Assembly: GCA_026122225.1 (NCBI GenBank)
Contig: JANEZZ010001904.1
Span: 806,001-870,000, forward strand
Reading direction: 5' to 3'
DNA: 64,000 bases
DNA from: Heloderma charlesbogerti
Taxonomy: Eukaryota; Chordata; Lepidosauria; Squamata; Helodermatidae
Under the pieces are notes generated by a model. It saw only the letters and a program-made list of their open reading frames with translations. It made no database searches and was not told the DNA's origin. The translations under genes were made by a program, and so were the position numbers. Shown piece by piece: positions 21,605-31,119 of this stretch; the first letter of the stretch is position 1, and every line of letters starts with the position of its first letter.

Positions 21605-22932
21605 TTACCAGTTCTGTAAGAAGGGCAATGCCACAGAGTGTTCAAACTACCATACAATTGTGCTCATTTCACATGCCAGCAAGGTTATGCTCAAAATCCT
21701 ACAAGCTAGGCTTCAGGCAGTATGTGAACCGAGAACTACCAGAAGTACAAGCTGGGTTTCGAAGACGAAGAGGAACTAGAGATCAAATTGCCAACTTTTG
21801 CTGGATCATGGAGAAACCCAGAGAGTTCCAGAAAAACGTCAATTTCTGCTTCATTGACTACGCTAAAGCCTTTGATTGTGTGGATCACAACAAATTGTGG
21901 CAAATTCTGAAAGAGATGGGAGTACCAGACCACCTTACCTGTCTCCTGAGAAACCTGTACGAGGGTCAAGAAGCAACAGTAAGAACCAGACATGGAACAA
22001 CCGATTAGTTCAAAATTGGGAAAGGAGTATGACAAGGCTGTATATTGTCACCCTGCTTATTTAATTTATATGCAGAGTACATCATGAGAAATGCCGGGTT
22101 GGATGAATCACAGGTCGGAATTAAGATTGCCAGGAGAATTATCAACAACCTCAGATACGCAGACGATACCACCCCAATGGTAGAAAGTGAAGAGGATCTC
22201 AAGAGCCTCTTGTTGAGGGTGAAAGGGGAGAGTGCAAAAGCTGGTTTGAAACTCAACATTCAAAAAACGAAGATCATGGCATCTGGCCCCATCACTTCCT
22301 GGCATATAGAAGGGGAAGAAATGGAAACAATGACAGATTTTATTTTCTTGGGCTCCAAGATCACCGCAGATGGTGACTGTAGCCATGAAATTAAAAGACG
22401 CTTGCTCCTTGGGTGGAAAGCTATGGCACACCTAGACAGCATAGTAAAAAGCAGAGACATCACCTTGCCGACAAAGGTTCGTATAATCAAAGCTATGGTT
22501 TTCCCTGTAGCAATGTATGGCTGTGAGAGCTGGACTATAAGGAAGGCTGAGCATCGAAGAATCAATGCTTTCGAACTGTGGTGCTGGAGAAGACTCTTAC
22601 GAGTCCCCTGGACTGCAAGGAGGTCAAATCAGTCCATCCTAAAGGAAATCAACCCTGAGTGCTCATTGGAAGGCCAGATATTGAAGCTGAAGCTCAAATA
22701 TTTTGTCCAGCTAATGCGAAGAGAAAAGTCACTGGAAAAGACCCTGATGCTGGGAAAGATTGAAGGCAAAAGGAGAAGGGGACAGCAGAGGATGAAATGG
22801 CTAGATAGCATCACCAGTGCAATGAATATGGACTTGAGCACACTCTGGGAGAGAGTGGAGGACAGGAAGGCCTGGCGTGCTATGGTCCATGGGGTCACGA
22901 AGAGTCAGACATGACTGAATGACTGAACAACA
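21605..22932 (+). mobile_element. BovB (RTE) LINE, 5'-truncated, with broken reverse transcriptase
   Basis: The translated pieces match BovB reverse transcriptase in order. They are: NYHTIVLISHASKVMLKILQ; EVQAGFRRRRGTRDQIANF; FCFIDYAKAFDCVDHNKLW (metal-binding motif A); QGCILSPCLFNLYAEYIM; LRYADDTTPM (catalytic YADD at 22156-22167); TDFIFLGSKITADGDCSHEI; FELWCWRRLLRVPWTARR; and the C-terminal WERVEDRKAWRAMVHGVTKS. Lesions seen are a one-base insertion near 21716, TAG at 22006-22008 and TGA at 22030-22032 (V*QGC). The rest, 22045-22914, is open. The endonuclease and 5' half are absent. It lies inside an L2 LINE. BovB is known for horizontal spread among squamates and ruminants. Confidence 0.9.
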
Positions 22933-23034
22933 AATGGTTCACCAGCTACAGCTGTTCCTGGATGAGGATTGTCTGACCACAGTGGTTCATGCTCTAGTAA
23001 CTTCCTAGTTAGATCTCAGTATGAGCTAAGCATT

Positions 23035-25080
23035 TTCCAGCAGGCGCTATGCACTGGAGAGGTTGTGTGACTCAGCTGCTGGTTTCTTTCTCACATGCTG
23101 AAGTGAGAAAACTCTTTCAATGGCTATTATGGAGGCAGGCTTGAATCCCACCTCCACTCAAACAGAATGTATCTCCCCAACATCCTTATCACATAGGGTA
23201 GTGAACAACCTCACATGAACTACCTTGTTCAAGGTCCCAAGAGAAGGACTATGGCAGGGCAAAGTAGACCCACAAGACACACCAGACCAGGGGGTGGGGG
23301 GGATAACCAAGCTTCCTCGGTATGTAATTCTTGGAACAGGAGTCCTGATCTAATTTATTTGCCAAAGTGCAAGCTGTATTTGATAGAATCCCCTCCCCAC
23401 CACCACCATTCAGTGCTGCTTTTTAATATTAGCTGAGGGGGGGGGGAATCATTTCAGAAACATGCTGAGATTTATACATAGCATTTGAATGGACTCATGT
23501 GACATTTTGCAAGGGGGAAAAAAACATATCTATGAAAATCCATTCAATGAAAGACAATGCACTTGGTCCAGTGATGCTTTCTCATCCATGTCATCATTCT
23601 ATACATTTGATATAAAAATCCCACCCGTTTGGATCCCACCCGTGCATTTGACCTTGGTGACTCAAGTACTAGGACTGTGGAACAATAAGGGCATGGCTTA
23701 AATGGAAGCTCTTGGCATCTCACATTTGCAAAGACTCTTGGCTGGCATCAACCTATCAATTTGCAATGTTGACATGAAATCAGCTGAGCTGAGGGATCCC
23801 ACAACTGCATATTTTGGTTGGCATCAAGAGAGGTCACAACCTTTCCCCACATATATGTGCTCTTGTGGACACAATGCCTCCTTCATACATACCTGATCTC
23901 CTTCTCCTGTATTTCCTGCAGAATTCAATTTTCATTGTTTCATCCATCTATGCAGTTTATATAACATGATTTATACAACGTCTTGACTGGAACTTTGGCT
24001 CATGCGGGGGCCTTGGAGGAATTGAAACAAACACAATGAAAATCATCACCATGTAGCTAAGAACCTGCACCAGTGTTTCTGGTGGTTGTCCCAGGTAGGA
24101 ATGTGTGGAGTGGAGCCCCACTGAGAAATGTTCCTAATCTTATTCAGAATGCTTTGAATGAAATTCTCAAAATGTCAGTTTATGCATTTGTGGAAAGGAA
24201 ACTCTCCTCACCTTGATGCAAAGGTATTTGTCTGCCTTGAATTAAAGGTTAGTATGATAACACCTTTTAAAACATCTTCTGTCACCCCCACATGAAGCAA
24301 ACACAAAAGGGGGGGGGGAATCCTCACTCCCCTCTATATATACTTTTCTTGCAGAAAGGTGGTTACATGTGGAATTCTTACGGCTGACATTCTCAGTGCT
24401 TTGGTATTGATAAATGCACTCCATTGGCACCTTATTTGTTTTTGATTGGATGCAGAAGCTTGCTTTGCCTCCCCGTTCCCACTTCATGTTGATGTCAGAC
24501 AAATTTACATGGATGATTACTCCCTTCGCATGCTTATCCATCATCATAATGGCAAGATGTCACCATCCCAGCAAACCCAAAGAGAAGAGATCACCCTTAC
24601 TCTCTCAGCTTATTGAAAGGCTGCATTAACCTTCAGAACATGATTTATTCTTTATTTATACAACTTCAGTCTCCCAGGTGTTTGCTGTATGTTTTTATAT
24701 CACCTTTGTCTTTGAAGCAGGTGACTCTACATTGCTTCTGATACCTCATTTTTCTGAGCAGATGGAACTTGTTCCTCTACACATAAACTATACGAGCCAG
24801 CCACCATTTTGCTTTTCTGGGCCAAAGGATTATCCATCCTTTCCTTCTCAAGATTATAAATCTATTTTGTATTTCTTTTTTAGATTTGCAACTTGCTTAT
24901 TGATTGGAGACCCCCAAATGGTGTATGACATTCCTTAAAATGCAATGATCACACTAAAACCTTACATTTAATCATGAGAGATGGACATGAGGGAATTGCA
25001 TTGGGGTTGGGGAAAACAGGTGGAAAAAATACTATTTTAAAATACTAAACTCAACAAAACAAATACAAAGCTTTCATTGC
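23035..25080. other. No gene seen; unassigned sequence
   Basis: Small frames (23215-23436, 23489-23701, 24678-24938 plus; 24242-24547 minus) show no known domain. G runs are at 23440 and 24310. No repeat family was identified with confidence in these 2 kb. Confidence 0.45.
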
Positions 25081-25084
25081 ACGT

Positions 25085-25262
25085 TAAAGCTGCAGTCCTG
25101 GTCATACTTACTTGGGATCAACAGAGTAATCCTATGCATGTCTACTCAGAAGTAAGTTCCATCGAGTTCAGTCAGGCATACTCCCAGGTAAGTGTGTATA
25201 GGATTGCTTCCTAACTCCCACTGAACTTGGTGGGACTTACTTCTGAGTAAACATGGATAAGA
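25085..25262. mobile_element. MITE-like repeat with CAATCCTATGCATG / GAAGTAAGT arms (two facing pieces)
   Basis: AATCCTATGCATGTCTACTCAGAAGTAAG (25128 on) and its near complement CTTACTTCTGAGTAAACATGG (25237 on) enclose ACTCCCAGGTAAGTGTGTATAGGATTGC. The same text appears at 27918-28009 and 50285-50410, so it is a dispersed family. The outermost AATCCTAT...ATAGGATT is shared with the 13833 element. The superfamily is not identified. Confidence 0.55.
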
Positions 25263-25434
25263 TAAGGTTCTAAGGGTAGTATCCCATAGGGGCCATGCAT
25301 GAGGGGATAGCATGAGGAAAGCAACTGGGAGAAGATTTAAACTTCCCCTTCTTGCACATGGTATTCCTGATCTGGATTGGCACCCATGCACTTACTTGTG
25401 AGTAAGTAAAAAAAGGGGGGGGCAGAGAGCATAG

Positions 25435-26034
25435 ATGCCAGAAAGTGCAAGCTCAGATGGCCACCCTGGTTTTGAATGGTACCATTGTTTTCCTGACCAC
25501 AGCCTGGTCTTGATTTTGATGAGTGTATTTATCCCACCCTGTGCCCAAGGATTGTGTTTTGACCTAGCCTTCAGAGCACAAGATGAGAGAAAGAGATTAA
25601 TGCAGATCATGGATGCCAGCACAGAGATACTGAAGGTGCTAGTTGATGCCATTGTGACCAATCCACATAACACCTCAAGGTTCCAATCAGGGCTTTCTCT
25701 CCAACTACTACCAGTAGTATTGGAGCACAATGAAGAAACACGAGGCCTACCTAAGATTCTTATGGCTCACATATGCCACTATGTAGCTATATCCATTATA
25801 AAAATGTTGACTCTCCCACTGCTGTACTACAGTCCCATCACAAAATCTCACAGAATTCTACCAGAGAGTGGTACATCTGAAATGTTAGAATTATCATAGG
25901 AACAACTGACTTCCACTGCTATTAAACCTAGAGAACTGGTAATTGCAAAGGTTGAAGGAAACTTGGCATCCCCAGTTGTTGTTTTTCTTTCCTCAGGCAC
26001 TACACCAGACAAAGAGGGGCATCTCATTACATGA
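25435..26034 (+). pseudogene. Unexplained long frame with one stop (unknown origin)
   Basis: A frame of 154 codons starts at 25435. After a single TAG it stays open to a TGA just before element E6, about 200 codons in all. Stretches such as DERKRLMQIMDASTEILKVL and PRELVIAKVEGNLASPVVVF have ordinary protein-like composition. I do not recognise a family, and the opposite strand is also open for 113 codons here, which weakens the case. It could be a relic of a transposon protein, a processed pseudogene or chance. Confidence 0.2.
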
Positions 26035-26059
26035 AGGGTTCTTGTGGGAGACTGAATTC

Positions 26060-26583
26060 TAGGGATGGCAGAGAATTCTGCCACAGATCTCGGTGAGGCC
26101 AAATGCCAGTGCATCCGGCCCCCCGAAATCTGTGGCGGAACGGCCTGCCACCCCCCTGCCCCCCACGGATCCCCCCCCGGGACAAGACTTACCTGGGGCA
26201 GATCTTCCGGGTGGCGGCAGCTCCAGCGGCGGCAGTGGCGGCGGCGGCGGCTGGTCTTCCGACCGGCCTCCACCGCCGCCATTTGCAGTTTTGTCGCTTT
26301 GGCTTTTCTTTTTCTTTTTTACAAGATGTGATAGGGTACATAAAGTCTTACGTAGCCTATCACTTCTGGCTTTAAAAAAAAAAAAAAGCGTAGCGGATGC
26401 TATTTGCGTTCCCCCTAATTTTCGCTGTCTTAGTCTACATAAATATTTACATAGACTCACCAGCCAAAAATAAGCAATGCAAAGCAGAGCCAGCCAGCCA
26501 GGATTCCGGGGGAAGGGATGGAGCGCCTCCCCCCCGCAACGGAACCCGGTGGAGCCAGGTAAGAGGAGTTTCGTACATCCCTA
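26060..26583 (+). mobile_element. TACGTA-array element, internally deleted (copy E6)
   Basis: The 524-bp copy has termini TAGGGATG (26060-26067) and CATCCCTA (26576-26583) and perfect duplication CTGAATTC (26052-26059 and 26584-26591). The alpha end is left. Donors are ACTTACCTGG at 26187-26196 (minus) and CCAGGTAAGA at 26555-26564. After one GTGATAGGGTACATAAAGTC hairpin the array jumps to GCGTAGCGGATGCTATTTGCG and one TACATAAATATTTACATAG hairpin, then directly to the beta-end GC block. The missing half-array suggests deletion between like hairpins. Confidence 0.9.
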
Positions 26584-26858
26584 CTGAATTCCTAAAAGAG
26601 CATATGAGGTGAGAAGCCACATTGGAGAAAAGAATATGTTATGCAGGGGGATGAGGCTTGTCCACTTCCCATATTATCCCATTTACAACCCACCATTACT
26701 ACGAAGAAGCCAATGGAAGAGGACTTAACAAACACAGATGAAAACCTGGCCACCCCTCTCCCAGAACACAACAGAGCAAATGAAAGTCCTACGTGGCTTC
26801 TTATGAAATGCCCAACAGCTTAAGTTTTATGGAATCCATGTGGTGAGATGATGGAGAG

Positions 26859-27422
26859 CGGGGATGGGCAAATCTGTCAGTTTCACTTTCTCTTGTTGGG
26901 TGTGTTCCATGTCAAGCCTTTAGAGGGCTTCTGCTGGCTCTGTGTATATCAGGGCAGGACAAGGCAAGTAAGCAACATGTCCACCTACTAAAGAAGTTAC
27001 TCCAGTGCAGCATTCAGGAGTTATCAATGGAACACACAGACATAACATTTTCCACACTTGAGTGTTTTAGATCTCAAGATCTTTCTCTCTGGAATGTGGA
27101 GAACATTGCAAAATTGGGTACATTGATTTATCAGAAATGAGCTGAAACACAACTCTCACCCATCTGCACCAGCCAAATTCAAGAGGTCAGAAAAAAGAGG
27201 AGGTGGCAACCCTCATTAAGCATTAATACTGAATATACACAGCGATTCAAATCCAGATGTTTAAGAGCTAAGCACTTAAAACTTGGGCCTGGATGGACAG
27301 ATGTGTCTGTTTTGATTTCTCCCGCATTTTATTTATTTTCCTAATCTCAAGTTCTTTTTGTCCTGAATACGGAGAACTTTGGAAATTCTGGTAAACAAAA
27401 CAAAACAAAATTGCCATCCCTA
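26859..27422. mobile_element. Possible TAGGGATG-terminus element with unrelated interior
   Basis: The right end TTGCCATCCCTA (27411-27422) is typical. The left end CGGGGATGGGCAAATCTG is one or two changes from it, and GGGCAA mirrors TTGCC. Flanks ATGGAGAG and ATGGCAAA share only five of eight bases. The interior has no TACGTA hairpins. It is weaker than the other assignments. Confidence 0.4.
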
Positions 27423-27917
27423 ATGGCAAATGCGCAAGGGCATGGCACACTGAAAGTAGGAGAATCATCTCAGCCTCACTACACATTAGCGGTGTAGTGG
27501 TGGCGGGTCGCGCTGGGGCTTTGCTCCAGCATTTTTTTTGAAGCCAGCCCCCAGCCGGGTCGCAGTTTGCTAGGGAAGGACGAGGGAGCAGAGGGAGTGC
27601 GGGCGGCTGCCTCTCAGCTGCCTCTCATCTACTACTCAAAGCTGGCCAGATAAAGGAGTGAGCGAGAGAGAGAGAGGGAGGGAGAGAGGGAGCCTGAGGG
27701 ACCTCTGCAGCCTCCTCTTGCCCCCTCATTCTCCTCCTCAGCTCTTGGCTTCTCGCCCATCCCTGCTCCATGCCTGCGGGCCCGGTGCTGCCCTTGTCTC
27801 CTGCAACACTGGCCACCCATTCAGGCAGCAGCAGTGTGTGTGGGGGTGCTGCCACCATTATTTACGTATGGGGCAGGACAGGTGGCTGGTTTGTGCCAGT
27901 TTTTAGGATTTACCAAA

Positions 27918-28009
27918 CAATCCTATGCATGTTTACGCAGAAGTCAGTCCCACTATGTTCAATTGCCAATTGAGCTTTCTCCCAGGTAAGTGTGCACAGG
28001 ACCACAGCC
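27918..28009. repeat. MITE-like repeat with CAATCCTATGCATG arm
   Basis: CAATCCTATGCATGTTTACGCAGAAGTCAGTCCC and CTCCCAGGTAAGTGTGCACAGGA are the same family as 25128-25207. Confidence 0.6.
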
Positions 28010-28225
28010 TTAGCTGTCTTCCCAAGATCTCTGTAAATTTAATTTGAAATAAAGACCCATTGGATTGCACTGTTAATTCTTGAACATTAATTTCAACAGT
28101 AAGCAGATTGCCAAATGCAACCTGCTCTGTCAGCTACACTTTTTGGCATGTATCTGCGCAGACAAACCCTGGTGGAGGGGAGGGTAACAGAAAAAAAAAT
28201 CAGTTGCGGGGAGAGGAGAAAGAAG

Positions 28226-28226
<1 letters not shown>

Positions 28227-28265
<39 letters not shown>
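28227..28265. repeat. (TG)n microsatellite
   Basis: About 19 TG units. The Cys-Val frames across it are artefacts. Confidence 0.95.
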
Positions 28266-28267
<2 letters not shown>

Positions 28268-28476
28268 CAATCCAGCTGGGTGTATGGACATTTCTGTTGT
28301 GCAATGGGAGAGAGATAATGAAGGAGCTTAGGGAAGGCTAATGGGTAATGTTGGGGTGCTAAGGGAGTGTGCAAGGGGGCTGTTTAAGTGAGAAGGGATC
28401 TGTCCATGAGGTCTGAGTTTTGAGAGGGTGAAGCTTCCATAGAGGATCATATTTTGAAAACCTAAAATGTTTGTGT

Positions 28477-28504
28477 TTGAGTGAGTGAGTGAGTGAGTGA
28501 GTGA
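28477..28504. repeat. (GTGA)n microsatellite
   Basis: Seven tandem GTGA units. Confidence 0.9.
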
Positions 28505-28630
28505 AAAGATTAATGCCCCTGCATTTTTTCTTCAGACATCCAGTTGAAATGCCACTGCCTCACTCTCAGCTGCACTGTTTTTGGATCTCAGTTGAAGGCT
28601 GTATATCTCACAAGGTTGTACAATCTCAGA

Positions 28631-28728
28631 AGGGGGCATGGCTGTGAGTGGGCGTGGCTGTGAGGGGGTGTGGCTGTGAGGGGCATGGCTGTGAGGGGGC
28701 ATGGCTGTGAGGGGGGCATGGCTGTGAC
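28631..28728. repeat. Minisatellite, about 17-bp unit
   Basis: About six tandem copies of a GGGGGCATGGCTGTGA-like unit differ mainly in G-run length and in CATGGC versus CGTGGC or TGTGGC. Confidence 0.85.
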
Positions 28729-28799
28729 TGTCATGAAGGGACCCCGTACTTCTGAACTTGCCACTACACTACTGGCAACCATTCAGCACTCTCCCTAAG

Positions 28800-29045
28800 A
28801 AGGAAACGTCTTCTCGCAGAGCCTGGTCCAGAATTTCCTATAGTTCTGGTTGTCTTTTAATGTTTTAATATCTTTACAATTTTAATATTGATGATTTAAT
28901 TATATTTTTAACTTTTATACAGTTGTATTTATATTTCTACTTATAGGTTTTAATTGTAGCAGTTTGAACGTTGTAAGGCCGCCTTGAGTCCCAGTATTGG
29001 GAAAAAGGCAGGATATACATAAATATAATAATAATATAATAATAT
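28800..29045 (+). mobile_element. L2-group LINE 3' end
   Basis: TTCTCGCAGAGCCTGGTCCAGAATTTCC, a long T/A-rich 3'-UTR, then AAGGCCGCCTTGAGTCCCAG, AAAAAGGCAGGATATACATAAA and an (AAT)n tail form the usual terminus of the family. There is no ORF. Confidence 0.65.
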
Positions 29046-29164
29046 AGCCCACTTTCATGAAAAACAGGGCATGTTAATCGTTTAGCTTTTTTCTTAATTA
29101 ATTAGGAAATTAATTAGTTAATTAGTTAATTCCTTAGCTTTTTCAGGTTTTTCTCCTCTCCATG

Positions 29165-29550
29165 TTATGAGACGGCATGTTCAGCCTTGAGAAGAGGAGA
29201 TCTGATAGCGCTCTTCAAGTATTTGAAAGGCGGTCACAGAGATGAAGGACAACATCTCTTCTCGATCCTCCCAGAGTGCAGGACACGGAATAATGGGCTC
29301 AAGTGACAGGAAGCCAGATTCTGGCTGAACATCAGGGAAAACTTCCCGACTGTTAGAGCAAAACGACAGTGGAACCAATTACATAGGGAGGTGGTGTGCT
29401 CTCCCACACTGGAGGCATTCAAGACGAGGCTGGACAGCCATCTGTCAGGGATGCTGTGATTTGGATTCCTGAACTGAGCAGGCGATTGGACTCGATGGTC
29501 TTATAGGTCCCTTCCAACTGTACTATGCTATGATTCTGTGATTCTATGAA
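29165..29550 (+). mobile_element. CR1 LINE, 3' end
   Basis: The text AGCCTTGAGAAGAGGAGATC, TTCAAGTATTTGAAAGGCGG, GACAGGAAGCCAGATTCTGG, and TGGACTCGATGGTC is the C-terminal ORF2 and short 3'-UTR of a CR1 LINE. It closes with octamer-like repeats CTATGATTCTGTGATTCTATGA. CR1 elements end in such short repeats instead of poly(A). It is 5'-truncated and non-coding now. Confidence 0.8.
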
Positions 29551-29656
29551 GGATAAAATAGAAATTCTTACATCTGCCTGTCCTATCAGGGAAACTTTGG
29601 AAATATTGCTATTGACTATTGACCACAGTGCCCATGCAGACTCAGAAACCCATCCA

Positions 29657-30758
29657 TAGGGATGTCATGGGTGCTCGACTGGGTACAGGAATTCATCAGG
29701 CTCCCCCTGCCTGCGACCCCCAGACTGTGCCCACCAAGACACTGTCTTTGCTCGCCCCCTGTTCGCACCCACTCGTTCCCACTTGTGCTCTCCAGGACTC
29801 ACTGCAATCCTGTTTGGTGAGCACCCACCATTTTTGCTCCTTTGATTGCTATGTAAAACAGGAAGTTAAAAAATGTGCATATTTAAATATGTGCAGTTTG
29901 GAGCTGGGAAAGCTAAATAAGCGCAATATTAGAGGGATTATACCTCTAATATTGTGCTTATTTAGCTTTCCCAGCTTCAAACTGCGCATATTTCAATATG
30001 CACATTTTTTAACTTCCTGTTTTATGTAGTGATCAAAGGCGCGAAAATGGTAGGTGCTCACCGAATGGGATTGCAGTGAGCCCAGGGAACTCACCGAGCT
30101 CGTGCTTGGCACAATCATGGGTCCGGGGGAGGGGGTGCAAGTGGGGGCACTGCTTCGGTGAGCGCCCAGAGAAACCGAGCTAGGGTGAGTTCGTACATTT
30201 AGGGGTGTATGGATTCTCCACCATCTGTTCCGGTGGGGAATCCATGTTGCGGGGGAGGCGATCCATTCCTCCCACCCAGAATCCTCCAGAGGAGTTCCGC
30301 TCTGAGAGGATTCCGGGGGGGGGAAGGTTTGGGGGCCACTTACCTTCCTTCCTGCCAGCCAGAGCCGTTCACCTCCTCCCTGTCCCTACCGATTGCCATG
30401 TCTTTTCTTTAAATAATAAAAAAGGCGATCGACAGGATGTGCCCATAGACTTATACACATATAGAACCATGAATCTTGCGTATAAGTCCATGTGTCCATA
30501 GGCTTATATGCAAGATTCACGGTTCTATTTTGCATCTAAGTCTATGGGCACATCCTCCCGATCACCTTTTTTAAAAAAAGAAAAGACATGGCAATTGGCA
30601 GGGGCAGTGAGGAGGAGAAAGGCTCTGGCTGGCAAGAAGCAGCCAAGTACCGTTCCACTTCCAGTCCTCCTGGAGCAGAGGTAAGTGGTCCCAATCTGCT
30701 GCAGATTCCTGATTTGAATTCGCAGCAGATTTCTCTGGCATCCCCACTTACATCCCTA
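29657..30758. mobile_element. Fused pair of TAGGGATG-terminus elements with one outer duplication
   Basis: The outer termini TAGGGATG (29657-29664) and CATCCCTA (30751-30758) are flanked by perfect CCCATCCA (29649-29656 and 30759-30766). Inside are two units. Unit A (29657 to about 30199) carries a 245-bp palindrome centred at 29940 and ends TTCGTACAT without its final CCCTA. Unit B (30200-30758) starts TAGGGGTGTATGG, carries a palindrome centred near 30493 and has outward donors CACTTACCTTCC (30337-30348) and CAGAGGTAAGT (30676-30686). Unit A's right end has AGGGTGAGT at 30182-30190. No duplication separates the units. Confidence 0.8.
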
Positions 30759-30766
30759 CCCATCCA

Positions 30767-31111
30767 TGATGTATAAGTGAAAACGAAAAAGTAGCAGATT
30801 ACACTTGGTAAATTATTTTTCTGTGAACTAACCCACCATCCTAATTGACCAGACAGAACATGGCAACCACCATGTCAAGGCCATTAAAAAAAAAAATCAC
30901 TAAGGTTTGGCCCATTCAAACATGCATTGCCACTGGTCCCACATGAAGATTCCTCCCCTTTTGGCAGCGTTTCATCAATGCACCTGTGCTCATTGATAAC
31001 GTGGGGGTGGGGGAGAAAATGCAAATGACCCAAATGTCACAATTAATTGTGTGTGCTCCAATTCCTGAATTACTTTTTGACATTTTCCTAGTTAAAGCAG
31101 AATTCAAGCAG
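30767..31111. other. No gene seen; unassigned sequence
   Basis: Nothing was recognised between the fused element and the nested pair at 31120. Confidence 0.5.
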
Positions 31112-31119
31112 AATATAAC

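Larger units (their letters stand above)
20400..23030 (+). mobile_element. L2-group LINE, split by E5 and by a BovB copy
   Basis: Three pieces are in order: about 20400-20576, 21164 to about 21605, and about 22935-23030. The second begins near SVLSPMLFNIYMKPLGEVIR-type reverse-transcriptase text (heavily broken) and later reads EQVGSLGVLFDQVFSLKAQL and SSVAGNAFYQF. The third reads HQLQLFLDEDCLTTVVHALV, the next block in L2 proteins. The protein order across the gaps shows one LINE was later hit by two insertions. Stops and frameshifts are numerous. Confidence 0.7.
27486..28775. mobile_element. Possible DNA element with GTGTAGTGG / CCACTACAC ends
   Basis: The left end TTAGCGGTGTAGTGGTGGCG and right end TTGCCACTACACTACTGG are inverted repeats over about 15 bp. 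The interior starts GC-rich (27500-27900), then contains the N-type repeat at 27918, a TG microsatellite, a GTGA run and a minisatellite. Eight-base flanks match weakly (TACACATT and CAACCATT). There is no ORF worth naming. Confidence 0.4.

Noticed and set aside
22108..22431. Antisense frames over the BovB reverse transcriptase
   Set aside because: Shadows of the sense coding sequence, which matches BovB in order.
27838..28010. Exon with donor CCCAGGTAAGTG near 27982
   Set aside because: The donor-like text is part of a dispersed repeat also present at 25190; no acceptor or coding frame accompanies it.
28108..28341. Cys-Val repeat frame
   Set aside because: Reads through the TG microsatellite.
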